From Tetracentron sinense (Eukaryota; Streptophyta; Magnoliopsida; Trochodendrales; Trochodendraceae), in contig CM026571.1 of NCBI GenBank assembly GCA_015143295.1, positions 3,987,501-4,051,500 of the forward strand: a DNA stretch of 64,000 nt, given 5' to 3'. The notes beneath the pieces were generated by a model. That model worked only from the letters and a program-made list of their open reading frames with translations, ran no database searches and was not told the DNA's origin. A program made the position numbers and the translations under genes. Of this stretch, positions 24,657 through 35,300 are shown piece by piece. Each line of letters starts with the position of its first letter. Position 1 is the first letter of the stretch.

Positions 24657-25133
24657 TTTAAATATATATAAAAGAAATTGCAGGCGGGGCAGGGCACCGG
24701 AGCGGGGTATACTAAAAGCACCCCCGAGTCGGGGCTTATTTTTTTATACCATCCCCGCCCCGCCCCCGATTTTTTTGAAAAAAAACCACCCCTATAGGGG
24801 CAGGGTGGGGCGGGGCCCCTATGGGGGCGGGTCATACTGCCATCTCTATCGAACAGGGCGCCTTCGGAGTGGCTCAGTATCTGATTCATACATATCATGC
24901 TCGAAAGCATCCAGCCTCTCTTGAAATGACTATTGTAGGCCGATCAAGCGGGTTAAAGTGGACTGTTGTTGTTATAGCAGCAACAAGATCTGGCTTGTTT
25001 GAGAAGCCTCTCCTACGAGATGCTCAGAAGATTGCCCAACTTCTGGCCTAGGAGTGTGCGATGAGGTTGGAACAGTAGGAGTGGTCTGAGGGGTTTGATC
25101 CTCAACCAAGGGTATGAGGGTTTGATCAACCAT
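23427..25133 (-). pseudogene. gag of the retrotransposon, interrupted
   Basis: The minus-strand ATG at 25133-25131 opens MVDQTLIPLVEDQTPQTTP, a plausible N-terminus just inside the 5' LTR. After stops and a 393-bp hAT insertion, the core gag region is open from 23918 to 23427. It reads MFDGRTDPVDHLFNFKYAM, then ARWFRNLLAGSIKSIAELRS and ESLRDFVQRFSNE. This is the Retrotrans_gag (PF03732) pattern, the capsid-like protein that packages element RNA. The zinc knuckle is not seen. The interruption makes this copy unable to express a full Gag. Confidence 0.85.
24456..24848. mobile_element. hAT-type element, G+C-rich with a (TA)n core, in gag
   Basis: It begins TAGGAATGGCAATGGGCGGG and ends ATACTGCCATCTCTA. 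A perfect 8-bp duplication, TCGAACAG, lies at 24448-24455 and 24849-24856. The arms are strikingly G+C-rich (CCGCCCC/GGGGCGG repeats), in contrast to everything around, while the centre carries a (TA)n run at about 24593-24653. Open frames inside are artefacts of these repeats. Confidence 0.88.
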
Positions 25134-25173
25134 GGTGAATAAAGAGAGTAAATGGAGGTTCGTTTAAGAAATT

Positions 25174-25192
25174 CTCACAGACGACGCCAATT
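25174..25192 (-). other. Primer-binding region of the retrotransposon
   Basis: Reading inward from the right LTR on the minus strand, the sequence is AATTGGCGTCGTCTGTGAG. This closely resembles the TTGGCGCCGTCTGTGGG that follows the 5' LTR in many plant Ty3/gypsy elements. It sets the element's polarity. Confidence 0.75.
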
Positions 25193-25194
25193 TT

Positions 25195-25925
25195 TGTGTG
25201 TAAATTTTCTTGAACGTCCACGCGTCAACTGCTCCTTGGATTCTGGTTTACTGGTAGAAGGAAGAAGGTGAAGTGTGTGCACCCTGTAATACACTATGAT
25301 GCCAAAGTTAGAATAGGTAGAAGATGATGTATAATAAAAGAGGTTGAAACAGTAGCAATATTCGTGAAAATTGCCGATCCTTAGGCACTGAAACTCTTGG
25401 GGTATTTATAGGTTTTAATTTGTATGCCCATGCATGCCCTTAAATGGTCATGGATGACCATGCCACTTGTTTTATGATCATTACCAAATATGTCAGACAT
25501 ATCTTAAGTCTTATGTGTCACACGTGTGAGCCTACTATTAGTAAGGTCGGTTTGGGGTCGAAAGCAGGTTGAGGTGACTAACATTAAATGCTAAAACAAT
25601 GTTTTTCACCTAACAACCGAGTAGAATGATTGCCTCCTGATAATTTCGTCCGGTAAGTCGGTCTTGTTGTGGACTGATAATTTCGTCCGGTAAGTCGGTC
25701 TTGTTGTGGACTAAAGCTCGGGTCCGTTGTGTATATGAATATGAATAGAATAACCATTGTCCAAACAAACAGCGGCTACATTCGTCTTCTAGATAACGAA
25801 CTTGTTGTCCTGAAGACAATGGATTTGTTCTCAGTTTGACTACGGGTTACCCATCCATTGTCATAACAACGAAGATTAGATCATCGTCAGAACACTTAAT
25901 CATTTTACAAATTTTATCCATTACA
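25195..25925 (-). repeat. 5' LTR of the minus-strand retrotransposon
   Basis: It mirrors the 3' LTR at 19073. A 37-bp unit starting TGATAATTTCGTCCGGTAAG is tandemly duplicated at 25638-25674 and 25675-25711, absent from the partner LTR. The two LTRs are identical at insertion, so this arose afterwards. Confidence 0.9.
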
Positions 25926-25930
25926 GGCAG

Positions 25931-26093
25931 ACCCATGGATTCCATTTCCAAACCTAATGCATCCACCTATTGTCCACCAATAGGTGGATGCACCCCCTCT
26001 TAAATGCTCACCACATTTGGTTAGCATTTAAGAGGGGGGGCATCCACTAATAGGTCGATGCCTTAAATTTGGAAATAGAATTTATGGGTACGT
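25931..26093. mobile_element. Foldback element abutting the retrotransposon
   Basis: The left arm ACCCATGGATTCCATTTCCA is matched by the right arm, read inward as TACCCATAAATTCTATTTCC. Inside is a second stem: AATGCATCCACCTATTG and ACCAATAGGTGGATGCACCC, then CTCTTAAATGCT pairing with AGCATTTAAGAG. No target duplication is clear. Confidence 0.65.
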
Positions 26094-26199
26094 TAACTAT
26101 TTCCCTTTGTAATTATAAAAAAAGTAAAATAGTCATTTATCTCTTATAATTACAAGACTGTCAATTAACTCTTAAGTTAATGCTCACTAATTATAGTTA

Positions 26200-26358
26200 C
26201 AGAAATGCTAGCCCCAGAGGCAGTCTTCCTCATACGCAAGGTTGTGGCAACAAGTGTCAGCCCATCTCCCTATTATAGGGTAGCAACACCACATATTGCA
26301 GCCACACCGTGTTTGTGGAATTTGTTTTTAACTTAATGCGTCTGGGGCTAGGTTCCTC
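26200..26358. mobile_element. Mutator-type MITE, 159 bp
   Basis: The ends are CAGAAATGCTAGCCCCAGA and, inward from the right, GAGGAACCTAGCCCCAGA. An exact 9-bp duplication, TTATAGTTA, lies at 26191-26199 and 26359-26367. It belongs to the same family as 1039 and 46632. Confidence 0.88.
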
Positions 26359-26369
26359 TTATAGTTAGT

Positions 26370-27195
26370 AGAAGAGTTTTAACTATGAATTTGAGGTTTG
26401 GAATCTACAGCTCTATTTGTTTTTTGGGATTTTGATAAATATTGATATAATGTAAGAGTTTAAAGAGATAAATGTCTACAAAATGAACATGCCAACGACT
26501 TAATCGGACGAAACCTTCCCATCAAATACAGATCCCGTCAGATTCGCGCAATCTTATTTCTAATTCCCATTTTGGCTGCTTAGACCATTACTTGGCGCCA
26601 TCTTATTTGCCCTCACCCTTTTACTAAACTATCAACCAAAAATCAACACTTGTTAAAGCAATGACAGGTGAATGGGTGTTTGTTTTTTATTGAAAGCGCA
26701 TAACGCGTGAGAGTAGGGCTAACATGGCTCTTTAATATGAAAGGAATAAAGGGAAAATCATGCATTGTGTGGTAGGAACTTGGAAGTGTTTAGTGGGTAT
26801 GATTCTTTTGCCGTGACCTGGCCTAAAGAGTAAAGAGAGAGAGTCATCCAATGAAAGGTATAGATCGAAGTCCGCCACAGGCACCGTGAGGGTCAATGTC
26901 GATTGAGAATGATGGGCGTCTGGTCACTTCAAATAATAGAACTTGAGGCCTCTAAAAGACATTTCATGACCATCTTTCGTTCAAGCTCCATGGTGTTGTT
27001 TTGTTGTGGTGACCCATTATGTCCCATTCGACATTCTTAGTATCCAACAACTGAAGTGGTTTGCACCCTTTGGGGCCTGGGGGGCCAATTTGTACTTATT
27101 TGGGGAATTATTGGTTAGGACCACTTCCACTTCCACTTTAACCTCTTTGATCCACCTAGTACCTGTGTCCAAACAGAGGACACATGTAGTAGGGG
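26370..27195. other. No gene recognised
   Basis: No coding signal or clear repeat boundary is seen. AGAGTAGGGCTAACATGGCTCT near 26710 resembles AGAGTAGGGCTACCACGGCTCT near 13562, so a fragment of a shared repeat is present. Confidence 0.4.
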
Positions 27196-27203
27196 GTCAA
27201 TAC

Positions 27204-27616
27204 TAGGAGTGGGTATCGAGCTAAAGCCTAACGATCCGAACTTTTATCGAGTTGAGGATTTCTTTTTTTTGAAGGTATTCAAGCTCGGCACGGCTCATTT
27301 ACAATTCAGGAAATCGAGCTCGAGCTTTTAATGAGCTTTATTAAATATGATTAATTTTAAAAAAAAAATAAACCTATAATTCATGATTAATTTTAAAAAT
27401 AATCCTTTAATTGAAGTATTTAGATTATTTATTTACGTATATTAGTAATTTTTTTATTATATATATATAAACAAGTCGGGCTCTTAACGAGCCAAGTACA
27501 AAGGTGTTCCAGCTTTTTTTAAAAAAAAACCGAGCCTAAAAATTATGTTCAAGCTTGTTTGGTTTGATAAGCCACCCGATCTGAGCACGAGTTCCAATAG
27601 CTTGTGCCCACTCCTA
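27204..27616. mobile_element. hAT-type non-autonomous element, 413 bp
   Basis: TAGGAGTGGGTATCGAGC on the left is matched inverted by the right end, which reads inward TAGGAGTGGGCACAAGC. The flanks GTCAATAC and GTCACCAC agree at 6 of 8 positions. GAGCTCGAG words and an A+T-rich core place it with the elements at 9860, 14410 and 53001. Confidence 0.75.
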
Positions 27617-27619
27617 GTC

Positions 27620-28620
27620 ACCACCATCGATACCTCCAACTTAAATCAAGCTAGATAGATTACAATGCCTGTCAAGGTTATTCATCACATTTAATTTCGG
27701 TCTATGATCCAGCTCTAGATCAAGCTACCCTATTGCCACTTATGTGTAGAGATGAATGTGTTTGGCAATTGTTAATCAGAATTAATTACAAAGAAAAAAA
27801 ATAACAAAATTACATTTGAAAGAAAGGAAAAAAGAATGAAAAAATTATTGTAGGCGTTAAATAAATATGGTTTTACTCATCAATGTATTTATAAGTATCA
27901 TAAAGTTGCTTATCTTGTTTGTTTTAAAAGCGTTTCTCATATTTAATTCTAAACAACATATGTTGTTTTTTGTTCCTTCATCCCTTTTCATGCTTATCCT
28001 GTTCGTTTTAAACGCGTTTCTCATATTTAATTCTAAAATACATCTTTTGTTTTTTGTTCCGTTAAAATTGTGCCAAAAAAGGGAATGAACTTGTTCCCTA
28101 ATAATAAATTGTAGAATGCGTTTACACCGGTATTGTTCATGAAATATAGGCCCCCTGGATGACCAACCTTGTGGGTTGACGATGAAACCACCAACGGATT
28201 CATAGGTTACAACAAGAGCTGGTATGTCCTCTTGCTTGAAAAAACAGAGTTTTCTTTTCCTACTGTGCTAGGCTGCAAGCAAAAAAAATTCTCAAAAACC
28301 CTATTAAAATAAGATTTACTCTTTAACCCTTTCATGTATTTGTTTTTCTGCATATAATTTCTTCTTCATGCAAAGTTGGATTAATATCTAGTTTGATTTT
28401 GGTCTAATAAACCTTTAATGAACATAGAAAACACCGTTCAAATCCCCTTCAGGCTCAGAGTATATATCAATGATAACGAGGATAAAATAAAATAAATAGT
28501 AAGAAGTAGATATCTCCTCATTGTTTCTATAACAAAAACAATTAAAAGTTACAGATAAAACTAAAAAAATAGAGAATTCAATCAAACTCTTTTTTCTCAT
28601 TCTTCATGTCCCCGCCGTGG
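27620..28620. other. 3' flank of the DUF7356-type gene; one short direct repeat
   Basis: A segment ending CGTTTCTCATATTTAATTCTAA occurs twice (about 27929 and 28014) with surrounding similarity. The 3' untranslated region and polyadenylation site of the minus-strand gene should lie at about 28300-28620. No other coding sequence is evident. Confidence 0.4.
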
Positions 28621-28623
28621 CAA

Positions 28624-29276
28624 CTAATCTTTCCACCCTTCCCTGATAAGCCGTCGCGAGGCAAGGCCTTTGGAGGACAAGCTTGGGGTAACGGGTTTCG
28701 TGGGTGTCATCGGTGCCTCCACATCATCCCAATTGTCACCCCAACTGTTTTCCCATCCACTGGTATGATCTGACTCCGTCTTCCCCCCACCTGAGAGCGG
28801 CAGCTCCGTCTCCAGCTTTTGATATATAGCTTCACTGCTAGGGAGATGCCTTCGCCGAAATCTGGCACACATCCAAGCTGACGCTAATAGCAGTAATGCA
28901 CCAAGGGACATGTACATGATTGAGGGGGTTGGCATCAGGAGGTTGAAGTATGTGGACTTGGGGGAATACTTAGTTTTCTTTATGGAATTATGCATGATCA
29001 GATCCCTGAAATCAAGGTTGCAGCCACCATTTCCAGCCTTTAAAACAATCATGGCCTCATTACCATTACCGCCTTCTACAAAGGAAACCTTCACCTGCAT
29101 TGCCCAAACATCTGGTCACAACCCATCCCACAGATAAAAAAACCAATGTTTCTGAATAACTTTCAAGATTATTTCATATATAGATGAGAAAGTATACCAA
29201 AAAAATAATAATCACATGTGCTCATTGGTCTAGACTGCCAAATTGGTAAGCCACGTATTTTGATCGATAATCAAAA

Positions 29277-29314
<38 letters not shown>

Positions 29315-32300
29315 TATCAAAAGGCGATATAGTGAGCCATCTCTTGATTGAAATAGTCCCAAAAGTACTAGTCAATTCTCAACAAATCATCTACAGTAAG
29401 TAGGGTGCACCCCATGTACAATAAGTAACTCTCATAGTGCTTCGTAAAGAGAATCACCTTTCTCAATAACCTCAAGCAACAAAACTGAAGTTGCAAGATC
29501 CAAAGTGATGAAAGATAGGTAAAGGCATCCAGTGTCCTGTCTCATGTGCAAACTAAATAGTAAAGGTGAGAACCGACTTCAAGAAGCAAAGCTTGTCAGG
29601 CAAATGGATCTTAACATTATGTTCATGTGTAGTCAACTAGTCATGCATGCAGTCATGATATGCTGATCCCAGGTCAACAGCGCAAGCTGACACATGTTAA
29701 CAGTAATAAAGTTATGCATTCTCTAGCTAACACAAAAAATGAAGATAACTATCACTTCTATTATTTCCGATGTTGCAACACGCAATACACATGGAAATAA
29801 GAGCTTGGTCGTCTTGAGAAACTCGGAAGATGGGAAATGACAACTTTTAGGTAACACCCCTAGTAATGGAAAACTACCCAAGGAGACAGCCCTATAAAGA
29901 ATCTCCCTTTGAATACTACATCAATCACATCTTGCATCCAACACCATGGGATCAGAATGAAATTAGTCAGTAAATAGGATAACTCCATACTTCTTGTATC
30001 TGTTCTCTCCTTGTGCAACTAAGCTAAGATAGAGCACCATAAGGGGAAGACAGGGAGATACTTGTTATTGAAGATGTCCTCTACTGGCACATCAGTTCAT
30101 TTAATGATCATTAGTTATACTATTAGTTCAATTGGGGTATGTAATACAGAAAGAGGTGCACACAGACTGAACTAACATAAATAAATAGCTGAAAATCACA
30201 ATTTAAGCCTGTTACAAGTATCAGGGTGTGTTCAAACACAAGACCAACACGGATTTTCTTTCTTAATTGGAATGTCCTTATTTTATCGGTAATTCAGATG
30301 ACATAAATTAAAATGAGAAAGAAAAAAGTACAAGACAGCAAAGGAATCATGGGAAAGTGAACCCAGAAACTGATGCTAGTAAAGGAAAGCGAGAAAAAAA
30401 GTTACTACAAGTGAAACAGCTAGAGAATAGGACTCCAAGCGAACGAGACATGACCGACAATTCCATCTGGAGACCAAACAACCCACCTCAGACTCACCAC
30501 AGCTCTAGCAGATTCGAACCCCAAAATCCTAATTGGAATGTCCTTGTTACCTAGATCTGAACTAGTAACTATGTCAACCATTGTGTAAGGCTGTAAGCAA
30601 CCTGTAAGTGCATTATCTTGGAAATGAAACTAACAAAATATCCTCCTAGAATCTTTATGTTACAAAATAGCATGGTCTTGCTTGGGGTGGTCCATTTTCA
30701 GAGTCAATATTCTAGTACATTCATGGAAATAAAAATTGCGGAAACCGATATAAAACGGATGATATGTATAGGTTTCAGTAGTCCCTTGTACAATATTTAT
30801 TTTGACACGAAACGGCCGACACATATAGTTTATCAGGTATTTATGTTTTCAACCATTGTGTAATTATAATTGTGCTTGCTACTTTTGTCTTTTAGTCGCT
30901 TCCCATGACTTTATATTTGATACATTTGGTTCCCATGATTCATTTGAATTTTAAAATTTTTAATTTGATTTTTTTTATAAAAAGAAAAAAAAATATGTAT
31001 TGCCCGAAACCGATACGTATAGATTTCAGTTGGGACCGATACATCCCCCGAAACCATATTTTTAATTCTTGAGGACATTACAGTAGGTAAGCATACATCC
31101 TCCCAATTTAAAGAGGAGATGTTATACTGAAGCCCCACTTATTATAAACACCTCTTGTGGGTGGCTAACCCTATCAAGGGTCCGAAGACTTTGCATAGGG
31201 TTTTTCCTGCTTGGATGTCAGGACCAAATTGGTCTGCAGCCACATGTCCTAAGTGGTAGTTTCTTTACAAGGCCAAGTGCAGCCGTCATGTGCTACAAGA
31301 TGACCTACCCGCCAATACAATGCACTTCAGCTTGAAGCTCAAAACAACAACCCCCACACAAAAAAAAGAAGATCTGCAAGATTCAAGTATTATAGTGGAG
31401 GAATGTGCTGTCTGGTTGCAAATGATACTTCGTGTTATCAGTAATTCAACTTGGATTATCAACCAGAGTATCCCACAATTCTGTTGCATATAGGTCACTT
31501 GTTGGTGTCTACTAATTTGATTAGTTAATGAATTAAGTGATACTGAGAAAGCCAAAAATCGGGCATGTTAAAGCCACTATCCATCCATACGGTTGATATT
31601 CTGCATCATAGCCATGAGATTGCAATTTCATCCCAGCTTTTACCTACATTAAGAGAAAAATGAAAATCCTCCACTCTACAATGGAGCCAGGCCCACTTAA
31701 CAGACTCTGCATCCAGCACCTCTTTGGTCAAGGTTGAAATTTAAGAGTGTTAGCAATTCAACTTGGTTTTATCAAATAGAGAATCTAATGCATTCTGCTG
31801 CATATCTATCACTTGAAGTCATTTTGGTGTCTGCTAATGGGGTGTAGCTGGTGAATTAAAGGATTGTTATAAAGCCAATATAATAATGCTAAAGCTACAA
31901 ATCGCCATTCATATAGTTGATGTTCTGCATCGCAGCCATGAGGTAGCAATTTCAGGCCCAGCTTTTACCATGATGAGACTGCAACAGGTCAGGTCAATTT
32001 AATAGCTTTGCCGCCAGCTTCTTTGGTTGTAACCTGATCCTCAGGTTTGGCAAATGTACAGGCTAGGCTTGGAACTGATTAGTGTGGACAAATGGGCACT
32101 TATAACTAATAAGTTGAAAAGAAATAATATGTTGTTATAATGAAATGAAGGGAGACCTGCGAATCTAACAAGAATCCACTGTTTTAGTCATACCAGTTAG
32201 GAATGGGAAGTTTTCTGATACCCTTATAAGATGATAAACCACAAGTCGTCTAATATGAACATAACGTACCAACATTACCAGTAGCAACTGCCAACTCAAA

Positions 32301-35300
32301 GAAAAGAGGCAAAAGAACTACAAATAATTCAAAATCAAAACTGCAAAATTGAAGTTACATTGGAAGTACATTCTTTCACAATATTCCTAGTATGTAATGT
32401 ATAGTAGAAGATAATCAGAATGTGTAATAACTGTAACACTGTAGCCTATCATCATGTCTGTATCCCAGACCCAGTACAACATATAAAACATATATATATA
32501 TATATATATATATATCATTCTACTACTAAAAGTACAGGCAATTTTTAAGATATTTTTATTTTTAAAATTCTGTTTTTTAATTATTATTCATTAACCTTCT
32601 CTTATACAACTTTATAAGACATTGTTATGTTTTATAAGGGTCTATTATTGTAATTAAATAGTAATTTTTTAACTATTAGTAGGACCCACTATCAATCTTC
32701 AGTACTACTAAAACTCTAGGGATTTTAATTAAGAGATATCTCTTAATAAATAATAATTAAGTAGGAGTAGGACCCACCATTAATCTATAATACTACTAAA
32801 ATTCTTATAATTCTATCTAAGAAATAACTCCACATAAATTCAAATTAATAATAGTTGATTTTCTTGTGATTTAAAATTAATATAGAATAAAAAATTATAA
32901 ATAATGCATATGACCCTCTATTAGTAAGTACTATTAAATACTCTCTATTAGTATGTTTTAATAAGGAACCTTTACTACTATCACTAATATTTTTTTTTTA
33001 AAAAGTAATATCTTCAAATTACTTTTAGAGATATTTATAGTGAGTCTCATGGGTCCCACATAATAAATAAATTTCTTAGTATCTTAATCTAATAGTTAGG
33101 TATGCTCTTCTCTTAGATTAGCACAGCTTGCTTGGTCTACCATATAAATTGTTAAAAGAAATAGGTAGCACTACAAAAGGGAAGTAATAGATTAATTGGA
33201 TTATAAAAATAGAGAGATTAGTGAACTAAACATTTAAGACCAAAGGATGGAGATAAAATCCATATGTAATACAGTTTGATCTAACCATTTTGTGACTCCA
33301 TATATATAGTTCCAAAATCAAAAAATTCATGTTAGGATTCTCTAAGTATGAAAGTTGGTCATGCTGAGCTTGGCGAATTATAGCTTCAAATAATGGAAAA
33401 TCTATCATGGTGGAGACCAAACTCTCTCTTGATCTCAAACCCTCACCGACGGTCCTAACCCTCTCTCAAACAAAGTAAGGCCACCACTCTTTTGGTCTCT
33501 CCATAACAAACCAAATCCCAAACCTAGGCCACCACTATATACTATGCGTCCATGAGTGGAGAAGCAAACGCAAACAGTTGAAAAAATATACTAAGATACT
33601 GAGTTTGTCATGAGTGACAACATCCATAGTCACACCCAAGTTAACCTTCAAGATGGGGCTAATAAAAATTCCAAATCAATCGACTACATACAATTCTGCT
33701 CCAGTGTGCTCCTCATAAAAGGGGGATCCCATTGTTCCACGTTTTTTTTTATAGGAAAACAAACTCATCAAATAAATATAACTAGAAAATAGGAGACAAA
33801 GATTCACAAAGAGTGAACCCGGCTACAGAGAGAGGGAATACTATCAAAATTACACAAAGGAAAAGTCCATGCAAAGGACCACATATAAAAAGTCTACTAT
33901 CTTTAGGTCGGAAACTCAATCGCCCCTCACCCTTTAGTTGCACCCCTAATCGAAGCCCAGGCTTCAAAAAATTTACAAGCTAGCTTGGTCACTCTTCCAC
34001 CCCGATAAAGAAGAGTCCTAAAAAATCCTCCTATTATGCTCTTTCCAAATGAACCAAGTGACCTGGTCCAAAAGTGCTCTTGGAATAAGCGCCCAAAAGT
34101 GTTCTAGACGAGGACCCATCAAGCCCGACTACCAGCAAGATAAGAAACTCTAGAATAAATAGGGAAAAACCCATGCAATTCCAAAATGAGCTAAAAAGGA
34201 GCTCAAGATTATATACGAAAAGGGCAGTGCAAAAGTAGATCTACATATTCCTTCGTTGCAAGGAACATCACACATCTATTTGAAAGATTTTAGTCATATT
34301 TGTCGAGACGACTTGAGGCGACAGACCCCATGGACGCCTGAGGCGGTAGCCTGAAGCGCTTTTTATTGCAGACATCCTCCCAATATGAGATCTATGTATG
34401 ACGCATTTCCATGAATAAGGGATCCTGCAATTTACGTAAATTACAAAATCTCTATTGTTAAGATACTCTTTGATAGAACCATCCTTAGAGACAATTTCAA
34501 GAACAATAAAGGAGGATTTCAAGTGTTGAGGATAAAATAAAGAAAAAAAAAAAACAAAGTCTACATTGATTATCGAAATGGAAGAAAGAGAGATTATGAA
34601 GGATAAAAAATAGAAAGAAACAATAATCTACAGTAACGGCCGAACATGAGAGAGGAAGAAGATGAGAGAGAAGGGAGAGTGCAAGATTGAATAAATTATC
34701 AAAAAAATAGTCTGACAGTCAATGTGACGTCGAACATGAGAGAGATTGGAGAGGAAGAGAGGTCTCATACATCTTACTATCATTTCTTCTTTCTTCTACT
34801 CAAGAGATATAATAAAAAAATATATATAATTATGGGGTTTGCACTTATTTAAATTATAAAAGACTTCTTTAAATATGAGTTTATAAGAGTTTTTGGGGTC
34901 TTAGAAGAAATTTGAGACATTTAAAGACTTTTTTTTATTATTGGACTGCCTGAGCCCACTTGTATGCTTGGTCACCTAGGTGACGCTTGTAACAACCATG
35001 TAAAGCAGATGAGGACCATATGGTCCATCCACAAACAGAGGGAGAGAGAGAGAGAGAGGGAGAGAGGCCAATTGTTTACCCATTAAGCGAGAGAGAGGAC
35101 AGGTTAATATGAGGGAAATATACTTGACATCATTCGGTCCATTCCTCCCTTCTTTCTTCTTCAATGTGTAAACTTTTTTTGTGTTGAATATACAAACCCT
35201 AACATATTATATTGTAAAAAATATTAAAAGTATATAAAATAACATTTTTTTTTGTTTACTAAACTACTATATTCAAATAAAGTAACTTTTATATCTTTAA

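Larger units (their letters stand above)
19073..25925 (-). mobile_element. Non-autonomous Ty3/gypsy-type LTR retrotransposon with antisense gene
   Basis: Two similar LTRs (704 and 731 bp) bound a 5.4-kb interior. The flanks GGCGG (19068-19072) and GGCAG (25926-25930) form a 5-bp target duplication with one mismatch. Read on the minus strand the LTR begins TGTAATGG and ends CACACA. Beside the right LTR lies a TTGGCGTCGTCTGTGAG primer-binding region. Beside the left LTR lies an AAGGGGCAAA purine tract, fixing minus-strand orientation. The interior holds a broken gag and, on the opposite strand, a spliced Transposase_28-type gene. No protease, reverse transcriptase, RNase H or integrase is present. 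It therefore depended on an autonomous relative, probably of the Tat group, in which antisense extra genes are known (Grande-like elements). A 393-bp hAT element interrupts gag. Confidence 0.9.

Noticed and set aside
29218-29300. tRNA-like head (GTGCTCATTGGTCTAGACTG) as a fourth SINE
   Set aside because: No B box, no A-tail before the (AC)n tract and no flanking duplication.
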